From positions 28,272,001 to 28,336,000 of the forward strand of contig CM114272.1 of the NCBI GenBank assembly GCA_050084515.1: DNA of 64,000 bases, written 5' to 3'. Of the stretch, positions 24,073 to 33,240 are shown one piece after another; within the stretch, counting starts at the first letter, position 1; each line of letters opens with the position of its first letter. A program made the translations under genes and the position numbers. The DNA is from Blasia pusilla (taxonomy: Eukaryota; Marchantiophyta; Marchantiopsida; Blasiales). The notes beneath the pieces were generated by a model that saw nothing but the letters and a program-made list of their open reading frames with translations, ran no database searches and had not been told where the DNA came from.

Positions 24073-25065
24073 ATGACCCCTTCCGACATCATCCCGATTA
24101 TGTGGTGCATCCCAGAGGAGGGTATTTGGGTGTTGGATCTCTTTGGAGGGATTAGCACTGGGCTAGCTGTTGTTGTGCAGGCTGGAGTGCGCGTGCTGTA
24201 GTACTTGTATGTGGAGATTGATGATGTTACGAGGCGCGCTTCACTTCACCAAGTGGTGTAGTTACGTCTCCGTTTTCTTGACTTGTTGTCTGCGTCCGCC
24301 ATTTAGGGTTGCCAAAGTTCCCTACCGAGGGATATTTCATTGTTGGGGGCGCAGGACTTGGAGCGGATAGGGACCATAGACTTGGTCATTGCTGGTTGGC
24401 CATGTCAAGGCCAGTCGAGTGCTGGACGGGGTAGCGCATTAGCTGACTCTCGATCCAGGTTGTTTTGGGAGATGATGCGGATTTTGTGACACTTATAGGA
24501 GCATCAGTCTCGTTCTCCAGCATATATTCTAGAGAATGTTCCAATTTTGGGCGTTTCAAGGTCACGCGTGGTATAGAGTGCACATCAGGTGCGCAGATGG
24601 ATCGGCTCGGAAGTGTTTTTGGATGCGGCAAGTGTAGGTTCTAGAGCACATCGCCCTTGTCTTTAGTGGACCAACTTGGTCCCACATGAGGTCTTGCGGA
24701 GAGCGTTTGCTAGAGTGGAGCGCCCCTCCGATTTTTTGGTGGATTCTATTCTGGATCCTGGTCCTCGATCCCAAGCAATGAGGCACGATGATCAATCGCC
24801 ACGATTGACATGCCACGGGCATCCTTTCCCACATTTATGAGTTTTCCTGCTTCCTATGCATTCAAGGAGGCCGAACTTGGCTTGGTTTGGGATGACCACG
24901 TACATAGGTTGGTGGAGCCCAACCTTGGTGAGCGAGAGCAAGCAATGGGATCTCCCATAGGAGTGATGGCAATATCATCACTATCAGAGGCATCACGACG
25001 TCATGTCCTGGGTTAGGCGATGGACCTGAATTGCTTGACATGGATTTTCAGCTTAGGAGTAGCTG
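24073..25065 (+). pseudogene. C5 cytosine DNA methyltransferase domain in gypsy pol
   Basis: Motifs of a DNA (cytosine-5) methyltransferase occur in canonical order. Motif I is 'VLDLFGGISTGLAVV' (SAM binding, about 24130), followed by 'YVEIDDVTRR' (motif II). Motif IV is 'DLVIAGWPCQGQSSAGRG' with the catalytic Pro-Cys at 24400-24405, then 'SRLFWEMMRIL'. Motif VI is 'YILENVPILG' (24523-24552). Motif VIII is 'DAASVGSRAHRP' followed by a W-T-N block. A 'FPTFMSFPASYAF...EREQAMG' block is next, and motif X is 'RRHVLG(stop)AMDLNCLTWI'. Length (~330 codons) suits a complete catalytic domain. It lies between protease and RT in the pol frame. The HRxRxxWxN-like block recalls DNMT3/DRM enzymes, while PCQ...AG recalls Dcm types, so the lineage is open. 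Seven or more in-frame stops and a frameshift near 24,800 inactivate this copy. Confidence 0.85.
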
Positions 25066-25367
25066 AGCAGCGTCATTTGAGGATGCGAGTGATCATAGTT
25101 GATGCGTTGGTGAGCCCTATGCCTACCGAGACGGTTGAGGTAGTGGCTGGGGGCGGGACCCGAGGAGATTGACACACCAAGGATGATCGGGAGAGATACC
25201 CTTGGACTTCTTGAGATGTTTTGTAGGTATGCCAAGAGATGGTAACCACAGCATCGAGCGTAGTTCTGGGTACTGCACATAGAGATCTGATTTTACAGTT
25301 GGCTGTAGGGGAGCAGTCAAGTTTTGTTGTCTGAGACGGGGTTGCACCATAGCAAGCACCGACATCC

Positions 25368-26400
25368 ATGCCAGAGAGTCCTACCATAGTCATGATGGGG
25401 ACTTGGGAGCCAGATATGGGCCCTAAGTTGACAAGAGGAGAGCGGCGCCGGATATACCAATTCCTTAGGAGTTATAGGAGCTATTTTTCATTTAGTATGC
25501 ATCATTTGGGTACCCTGAAGGGTCGAGGAATCCGCATTGAGTTGTCGAGTGACACACCGATCTTCCGACGACCCTACAGGTACAGTGACACGGAGAGGGA
25601 TCTGATTCAGAGTAGGAGGCAGGACTTGGTTCGAGCAAGACTAGTGGAAATGTTGCATGGAAAGTATGCATCTGCCATTGTCATGCCCGCCAAGAAGGAT
25701 GTGCATGGAAATTGGACGGATAGGCGCATGTGTGGAGATTACCGACCTATCCATTGGCAGACAAAGTCTGATAGGTATGCCATGCCCATCCTTGAGGAGA
25801 TCTTTGATGCTATTGGGCATGCAAAGGTCTTCAGTTCGTTAGATCTTTGAGCCCGATACCATTAGTTGCCTATCAGATTGGAGGACAATCAGAAGACAAC
25901 ATTTTGAGGCATCGATCCTCACAGGAAGGATTGCATGTACCAGTGGCGGTTCTTACCATTTGGGTTAAAGAATGTCTCGGTTGAGTTTCAGAGGGTCATG
26001 GATAGGATCTTGGCAAGTATGCATTTTGCTAGGTGTTATATTGATGACATCGTTGTCTTTAGCGCCACGGTTGAGGAGCATGAGCGACATCTAGAGGAGG
26101 TGTTTCGACGATTACAATTACATAGGCTGAAGCTACAATCATGCAAGTGCAAGTTCTTCTACGACCAGATTGAATACTTGGGTCATACGATATACCCAGG
26201 TCACCTTGGTGTGTAACAGACAAAGGTAGAGGCTATTTCACTCATTCCACGCCCTACAGATGTGAGTCAAGTTCGTGCATTCATGGGATTGGCAAACATC
26301 TATCAACGACACGTCAAGGGTTTCAGCTCGATTGCAAAGCCGCTGACCTTGCTGACCAAGTTACATCACGAGTGGCACTAGGGGGATGAGCAGAAGAGAG
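25368..26400 (+). pseudogene. Reverse transcriptase of copy C
   Basis: Ty3/gypsy RT with 'GIRIELSSDTPIFRRPYRYS' at the N-terminal entry, 'RMCGDYRPIH', 'YAMPILEEIFDAIG', 'FSSLDL' (first catalytic Asp), then 'YQWRFLPFGLKN', the active-site YIDD at 26037-26048, and 'YLGHTI' in the thumb. Three in-frame stops fall between the two halves (25848-25910), where a readable 'LDL.ARYH.LPIRLEDNQKTTF' continues in frame. A TAA sits at the thumb end. The enzyme would copy element RNA into DNA. This copy cannot. Confidence 0.85.
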
Positions 26401-26955
26401 CATTTCACTTGCTTCAAGGATAAATTGATGTCCGTGCCCATATTGAGGCGACCAATTAGGGGGCGTCCTTTCCAGTTGCATACTAATTGGAGCATGTTGG
26501 GGCTTGGATCCGTGTTCACCCAATATGATGATGATAGTAGGGAGTTCGTGGTGGCATACGCTAGTCGCTCTAAAAATACTACAGAGGCAAAGTATAGCTC
26601 ATATGAGGGTGAGTGCTTGGCTGCAGTTTGGGCTGTCGTACATTTTAGGTGTTATTTATTTGGAAACCCCTTTACCATCATTACTAATCATCATCCACTT
26701 AAGTGGTTGATGGAGTCCGAAAAGCTTACAAGGAATCTTGCAAGGTGGGATTTTTTGTTGCAGGAGTATGACTTCCAAGTGGTGAATAAACCTGGGATGC
26801 TCAACCAGGATGCAGATGGTTTGAGCCGTAATCCATGCCTCAGTCAACGAGATGCAACTGAAGCTCGTTGGCATGGTGAGAGTGATGAGGAGTTGGTGCC
26901 AAGATGGCATGCGTCAGACTATTTGGGCTTGTTGGCTATGGAGTCAGATTGCTGA
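26386..26955 (+). pseudogene. RNase H of copy C
   Basis: Frame with 'FQLHTNWSMLGLGSVFTQYD', 'YEGECLAAVWAVVHFRCYLF', 'TNHHPLKWLMESEKL' and 'GMLNQDADGLSRNPC', the standard gypsy RNase H ending. Two catalytic aspartates are Asn here ('HTNWS' and 'TNHHP'), each one G-to-A change from Asp. Fragment B keeps Asp at the second site. The frame continues into the linker before integrase. Confidence 0.8.
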
Positions 26956-27224
26956 AACTTTGATGGCGAGGTCTGATAGAGAGTCCTTAGATCTAGAGGC
27001 CGATGAGGAGACAAAAAGTGGCCGAGACGTTCACGACGACGGAGTGGTGGTCTTGGAGTACCTGCGTACTGGTAGCGTCGTGAGCACAATGGGTGCTAGA
27101 GAGCGGAATCGGATCCTACAGCGAGCCAGACAATTTTGATGGGAGAGGACACATGTGTTGTGAGTTTGGGAGGATGGTAGAGTGCATTGCCTGACAAAGC
27201 GAGTGATGGAGTAGCGTAAGAATT
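26956..27224 (+). pseudogene. Linker and truncated integrase start of copy C
   Basis: Matches 9690-9950 of fragment B ('gagatcggatcctacagcgag' block shortened here, then 'tgtgagtttgggaggatggt'). It then jumps at about 27180 from the integrase zinc segment directly to 'gcattgcctgacaaagcgag', which in fragment B lies about 350 bases further on, inside the catalytic core. So an internal deletion is present. Homology stops at about 27220, where hAT-related sequence starts. Confidence 0.7.
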
Positions 27225-28850
27225 AGCCTCGGTGACATTCAGACGATGCACTCCCTTTGCATAAAGTTTCAGATATTGTTTGAAATCTCTCATGCACTCA
27301 ACATTTGAAGTGATTTCTTGAACACTATCAAGAAGATTATAAGGGCTGAGAATGTAGCCTATTGCATGTAACTGGTTGTGGATAAGTGCCCACCGCCTAG
27401 AAAACAAATCGACCATCTCCATAGCTCTAGGAATTGTGACAAAATAACCACGACGCCTTCCATCCACACCAAGCCATGGAGTTACAAGAAAAGAACGAGT
27501 CTCTTCCATTATCTCAAAAATACAATGATAAACACGCCCCGTCATTTCTTTATGACTATCACACTCTCTCAACAAAATAATAGTTGAGCCGTAGCAAACA
27601 ACTCCTCAACCTTGATCCAAAAATCATGATTGGCCATAGTAGTCTCAATCTCGCATGCCTTCTCCCTTTGCCTTGGATCCCTGCCATTGAAATACTCCCT
27701 AAAAGCATTGGTGGCAACCATGGCATGGAACACCTCCCTCAATTCTAAGACGCGTCCCAACATGATAAAATTCATGGCAAAGCGTGTGTTTGCACGAAGC
27801 AAGAATCATCTCTTCACCGTATTGGTTTCCATGAATTTGGCCATCACCCAAGTTCTAGTCTTCACAAATACTACCATCTCACGAGCTTGTGCAAAAGTCA
27901 TGTCCATCCAAGGCCATTTACCCCACTTTTTGCAGACTAGATCAAGAGAATGTGATATGCATCCACCCCAAAGAATATGAGGGAACTTTGCTTCGATAAT
28001 TTTCCCTATTGCTCGCTTATTGCTAACATTTTCTATCACAAGTTGCAACACATTCTCTAGACCGATGCGCATGATAATCCTCTCCATGTGACCTGCCAAC
28101 CATTCTGCCGTTTGGGATTCCCCCTTGGTGTCTATCGACTCAATCATGACCTCACCTTGTGGACACGAGATCATTATGTTCACTAAAGACTCACTCCTCA
28201 CATTGGTCCAAGAATCCGTTATGATCTTAGCCCCCAAATGCAAATTTTCCAATATGCCATCCACCTTTTCCTTCACCTACCCCATATGTTTCTCAAGTAG
28301 GGTGGTGCGCAACGAATTGTAAGTAGGACCTCAGTAACCCTTCACCTTTGTTATTGCCAACACTGCTTGTTTGAAAGCATCTTTTCGTACTATGTTGAAT
28401 TGTATTCCATATTTGTAGAAACACTTTGTCCACATATCATTCGTAACTTCTATTCCTTGGATGTTGGAAGAATCCCTCAGATCAGCTTGCTTCTTCAATT
28501 CCCAGAACTACTACTCCCTCGAATGGGCCCAACAACTCCTCTGCATTCCTCGAGACTGTCACTTGGTGGCATGTCCGCAACCCCATCAACATTTTGTACA
28601 ACATAAATACCATTTCTTGTCTGTTGCAAACCTATTTGTAATGGAGTCATCTCTTCCAATTCACTCGAAGATCTTGGTTCCCTTCTTTGTCCATTTTCCA
28701 CTAGTACCCTATTTTGAAGATCCCGTTGCACGTTGGAAAGGACCTGCACACATAATTTGGCATGATGGGTATTATGATTCCCATCCTTTGTCTTTCTTCT
28801 CTCTCGTATTAAATGCTCGATCATCCACGTGCTATGATAGGTTTTCATAG
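27225..28850 (-). pseudogene. hAT-family transposase relic
   Basis: Minus-strand open stretches in order. 28848-28495 has a BED-finger-like end, 'HHAKLCVQVLSNVQRDLQ'. 28276-27806 has 'AKIITDSWTNVRSESLVNIM', 'VLQLVIENVSNKRAIGK' and 'FPHILWGGCISHSLDLV', which match the DUF659/hAT catalytic region (first Asp in 'TDSWTN', CxxH in 'CISHSLDL'). 27802-27569 and 27575-27230 have 'RRWALIHNQLHAIGYILSP', matching the conserved 'LHxAxxxLNP' block. The second catalytic Asp appears changed ('IEN' for 'TDN'). Frameshifts and stops show a dead copy. No terminal inverted repeats were found, so it is a relic that interrupts gypsy copy C. Confidence 0.8.
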
Positions 28851-29680
28851 AATAGGAAAAATACGTGCATTGCTATCTGCTTGATGTTCCACCTTCAATC
28901 TATACTTCTTCCCAATGTTCCTTCACGATTTGTTGGAGTTCTCTGGCTTTGGTCATGATTACAAGCAGACACAAACCCCATCCAAAAATATTTGGATAAT
29001 TTGCAACAATTTACTATGTCAATAGTAGGATATATCGATGAGTAAAATATATGCAAACTACACGAGATATTGTCCGTGACTGCTCCAATAACAAAACTTG
29101 GAACATTCACTATGAACAAGAAAAATCAATGTGCTAACCTATATAACTGATATACCTTAACTTATCACGGTTATCCAATGGCAAAACATGTTCTCACTTA
29201 TCAAGTTCAGCTATCTATGGAGAAAAAAAACTTCCATGAGAGAGAGAAAGAGAGAGAGATGAAGGGAGTAATGTGATTATGAGGGTATACAAAAAATGAG
29301 CAAGTGTATATAAGGGAGGATGGAAGAAAGAGAATGAACCCTTCTAACTCCCCAAATCATCTACCCCACTTACAATTGATTACTAAACCATCTCCACTAA
29401 TTTTTGTGCTTTTATTCTCCTATTAGATTCCTTCTTGACCTACTCTAAATTTACAACAAATCTATTTTGCAATACAACCACCATATTCAAATCTATTTCA
29501 ATATTGTCCTTCCTTTCTCTACCACTACTTTCACAAATTCTTCAATTACTCTCATTTCTAGCTAACCTATCATCTACTACAACCACCCTATTCCAACCTC
29601 TCAAGCCGTCAATCACCCAACCCCTAGGAAAAATTCATTTAATATCCTACTAAAATCACAAGGCCCACCAAGAATCCCTA
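28851..29680. other. AT-rich spacer inside the broken element
   Basis: No coding evidence. It contains a short GA-rich run at about 29238-29260 and poly-pyrimidine stretches. It may include the 5' non-coding part of the hAT element. Confidence 0.4.
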
Positions 29681-29684
29681 GACT

Positions 29685-29965
29685 TGCACACGGCCCGCGC
29701 CTTAGCCGGCATGCGGGCTCCAAGGCCCACAACTAGCCCGAAGGTGGGCTCCAAGGCTCAAAAAGAGCCCGCGCCCTAGCATGCATGCGAGCTCCAAGGC
29801 CCACCACGAGCTCGCTCTGAGGTCCACGTCCTAGCCCCTAGACGGGCTCTACGCGGGCTGCTTGGGGGCTAGGGCGTAGGGCCCGTACGTCAGGCCCACG
29901 TTGCGCCCGCTTACTACCCGCGTCGCGATTGTGGCTTGAACCCTAGCCCGCACTCTTCATTGAAG
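29685..29965. repeat. GC-rich degenerate repeat block
   Basis: Islands of 'gcccgcgcc(c/t)tagc', 'gcatgcgggctccaaggccc' and 'aaggcccac' recur three or more times in about 280 bases. GC content is far higher than in the AT-rich flanks. Both 'gggctccaaggccc' and its near-complement 'gggctagggcgtagggccc' occur, so the RNA could fold strongly. Nature unknown, perhaps part of an LTR or a CpG-rich transposon end. Confidence 0.6.
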
Positions 29966-30059
29966 CCCGCACCTATTCCCGCGGGTGACGCCTCAGCGCT
30001 CAACTTGGGCACAAAAAGAACCCGTGCTCGCGACCGGTTTCCATGTTCATAGGCATGTC

Positions 30060-30342
30060 CAGACATGTCTGTTTCTTTGCAACCTTGGTTATCGTCCAAG
30101 GATTAGGAGGCTTCATCCTGAAGATTATGTGTATTTACAATTGGCGACACCCACAATGCTAGATGTCACTGCAGGCGCACAATTCTACGTGTGTGCGAGC
30201 TATTACCGACCGGAGTCCTCATGTTGGAGGGACGGGATGGTATGGTTTGGAAGGATCATGTGCGCAATTGTGCACCACGTCACCTTCCCAACGTGGACGG
30301 GATAGTGGATCTGAGCTTGGTACTAGTACCTGCAAGTTGAGG
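30060..30342 (+). pseudogene. Integrase C-terminal region of copy C
   Basis: Aligns with 10830-11060 of fragment B. Both encode 'RR(L/F)HPE(D/E)YVYLQ' and a following beta-rich block ('ATPTMLDVTAG' here) with a 'LMLEGRDGMVWKDH'-type end read across a frameshift. This is the variable DNA-binding C-terminal part of Ty3/gypsy integrases. It leads without a gap into the PHD finger. Confidence 0.7.
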
Positions 30343-30476
30343 TGTATGTTGTGTGGATCTGCAAGGGGTGCAGCCACCATGTTGGTATGTGATGGTTGTT
30401 CTCGAGGGTGGCATATGTCATGTTTGACCTCCCTCTTGATGTAGTTCCCACAGGACGACGGATGTGTTCGAGATGT
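30343..30476 (+). pseudogene. PHD finger at the C-terminus of the gypsy polyprotein
   Basis: Zinc ligands follow the C4HC3 order. 'CMLC' is followed after eleven residues by 'CDGC', then 'SRGWHMSC', then after one frameshift 'PLDVVPTGRRMCSRC'. Spacings (C-x2-C-x11-C-x2-C-x4-H-x2-C-x~14-C-x2-C) fit a PHD finger, including the usual P-L...VP.G...C ending. PHD fingers read histone H3 tails, so the role here may be integration targeting, as chromodomains do in chromoviruses. Fragment B holds the first half of the same motif at 11095-11142. Confidence 0.8.
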
Positions 30477-30546
30477 ATGGAGGGTAGTAGATCATGTTAG
30501 AGAGATGTGATATCTGCTATCTGGAGTTAGGGGAATCCAACTCCCA

Positions 30547-30710
30547 GATAGGGGGGCGGTTGTGTGATCTTGATGTATATGTGTGAGTTGATTTTTTGTA
30601 CTTGTGTGGATCTACCCGTATGTTGGGGAAGATTAGTGTTGTGTGGTATGATTGTGACTAGCGATATTTATTATGTAGCGATGTGTATACGCACGAAATT
30701 TTTTTTCAAT
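30547..30710 (+). repeat. Possible polypurine tract and start of 3' LTR
   Basis: A purine run 'agataggggggcgg' lies 70 bases past the PHD finger, followed by a TG dinucleotide (30561) that could begin the 3' LTR. Downstream, 30660-30695 shares 'gatgtgtatacgcacga' with the tail of fragment B. The LTR's end and partner were not found, so this is tentative. Confidence 0.4.
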
Positions 30711-33240
30711 TATAGATCCCAAGAGATAGAAGATTTATTTAGGAGGATGTTTGATGGTTGTTATCGTGGTATTTAGTAATGGCTTTGATGAGTCTACTCT
30801 ACAAAAAAAAGTAGCTACCGTAAATAGAGTACTTGGCGGAAACTTTCTTCCCACATCCCTAAGCAATATAAGGGAAATAATGAAGGAGGAATATAGATTC
30901 CTTCCAATCTTTGATGAGAACGAGGTCTAAATTGGTGATCTCGTGGAGATTTTCAATAGGTTGTCAAAGGTTGGATCGTAGAAGAATATGTCATGGTAGA
31001 TGAGGTGTAGGGCAAGATAGTATGGAGGCCTTAGAGGGTCTTGTACTTCCCTATTTTGAGAGGTCATATGTGACATGTTCTTAGGAGGTGACCTAAGAGT
31101 GTAGGTCACCCTTCCCTTTATGAGGAGTGGCAACCTTGGAGTGGTTTATCTTCACAGTCATGTATGGCTCCATTTGGACCTATAGGGTCAAGGGTTAGTT
31201 GGTAATTGGTCTCATGAGGAGACCGCATGTGTAGTTGTGAGGGAGCTAGTATGGGTGTAGTACAGGTTGGTAGTGACCTGCTAGGAGGAAGGTGACGTGT
31301 GTGTATAGGTCAAGCATGGAGGTGCCCAGGGGGACATACCTCAGATGAGGCTTATTTGGAGGTCATCTCCTTAGGATTGCCGACCCTTGTTCGAATCTGT
31401 GATACAATGCGACGTGCATGTATTGAGCCTAGATTCTCTCTTGAAGAGTGGGCTAAGAGTGATCAATAAGGTGATCACACATTTTGGGAATCCTTGTGTA
31501 TACTTTCTCTTGCTATTACACCAGTGCGGATCTAAATCATGAGTATGGTTGTTTGGATGAAGCACGATTGATTGCAGATTTCATCAGAACTTATAATCCG
31601 TATTCAACTTTATATTGGGGTTTCAGTTGTTCATGTGTAGAGATGTTATAATTTATAGCTAGATGGATCTTAGACATGTGTGTGCATGACAACCAATGTA
31701 TGTTGGTAACCATGTGTATAAGCATGACAAATGCCATTGTGGTCAATCCAAATTATCGTATATTGACGGCTCTAGTGTTGAGTTTCTCATTTGAAACTTA
31801 AATTTTGATGTGTCTATTTCTTCATTATGACTCCATAACAATAATCCTTTTTCCAATGATATATACTAATCCTCAGAGCCGGTAGCTTGACATATTTGAG
31901 GTATCAATTTCCAAGTGGCTATAATAACATTGTCCAACTTCAGCTCCAAATTTGATCTTTTTTTCAAGATTGATTCAAAAGGTATTCTTCTAAGGACTAT
32001 CCCTATAGTGAAACCTGAACTTGAAAGAAGGTTTGCACCCATGCACGCCAAGATATTTGTGGATGTCGAGAATCGTAGACAAGCAAAGGAACTAAACAAC
32101 CATGATGAAACCAATGAAGACTCATATGAAGACGTCTTAAAAGTAAGCACTTGATCTTTTATAGCTAACTTATATGAATGATAACTATGATATAATTTGT
32201 AGACTAATGTGAATACATATATTAAAATGGATTATAAAGTTTTCTTTCTTCAAATAATTAATGGGGTTTGATATAAGATTTTCACTCATTATACATGTGT
32301 CCAAAGACTTCACATTGTAGTTTTTCAATTAGTGTGCTTGCCATAAGTATGGAATTGAAGTATTTTCATGTCAATTTTCATTGTTGAAAATATTCAGCTG
32401 GAAATATTTAATGACATTGATTTTGAAGTCACATTTCCGAAATATTGGTGGGAAATATTTCATCCAAACAATCAATGCTAACTTTTTCCCACTCCTAGAA
32501 TTTCAAAAGTAGGTGAGACCAAACATCATGGCTATAGGTAACTACTAGTTCTTGCTAGATAATAGAAAAGAAATTATAACTAATTTAAAATCAATAGAAA
32601 TATAATTATGCATATAAGAAATCTAAAATTTACATTAGAAAATATTCAATTAAATTCTTAGAAATTAAATTCTTTACAAAAGTATAAAATTTTACTAAAA
32701 CTCCAAACTAGATTAGAGGTAAAGGAATGCGTGGAGGTATGGCACACCCTCGGTAGTTGCATTTGCACCAGCTTCAAATTTATTTTTGGAAATTGGGCTT
32801 TGGTGGCTCCGATTAGGATTTTAAGGTTTCTCAAAGATCTTGAGATAGACTTAGGTTGATGGATCATATGGCTCGTATAAACAAGGAGTATGTTAATTCT
32901 AACAACAATGAAGGTCTTCGTATACTCTTCTTCCACTTGTTACATACATAATTCTACCCCTCTCAATAGAATGATTACAAAAGGGCAAGAATGTGCAAAA
33001 ATTAACTTCTCCAAAATTCTCTTTAAGGCATCTGACACCCATACACTTGTCTCTATTTATGTGCCGGTACATGAGCAAAGACTTACTCAAATTTCTTGGG
33101 CGCCATTTGTATCATCACCCATTCACTTTTGACCAACCACTAGACTAAGTGATCATGTTATATTTATTTCAAATATGACCATTGTACCATTTCCTTATGT
33201 TATTGTATGTCTTTTGAGGTTAATTTTTAATAAGGTGGAT
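30711..33240. other. AT-rich unassigned DNA
   Basis: Mostly AT-rich. Another LTR-like match ('aatgtatgttggtaaccatg' at about 31690) suggests further gypsy-derived DNA. A short open stretch on the plus strand at 31915-32154 (79 codons, 'PELERRFAPMHAKIFVDVEN') ends at a donor-like 'aagtaagc', but I cannot identify it. Nothing else is supported. Confidence 0.4.

Larger units (their letters stand above)
22500..30710 (+). mobile_element. Ty3/gypsy copy C with methyltransferase and PHD finger
   Basis: Composite element on the plus strand: gag (about 22560-23340), aspartic protease (23363-23700), C5 DNA methyltransferase (24073-25065), RT (25368-26400), RNase H (26386-26860) and the start of the integrase region (to about 27220). 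A hAT transposase relic on the minus strand and a GC-rich repeat follow. Then come the integrase C-terminal region (from about 30060) and a PHD finger (30343-30476). A possible polypurine tract lies at 30547-30559. Protease end and methyltransferase share a frame. After one frameshift near 24,800, the rest of the methyltransferase and the RT share another. The integrase DDE core is missing. No clear 5' LTR was found. Confidence 0.75.

Noticed and set aside
31915-32154. 79-codon frame ending at a donor-like site as an exon
   Set aside because: No acceptor upstream or partner exon was found, and the opposite strand is equally open.
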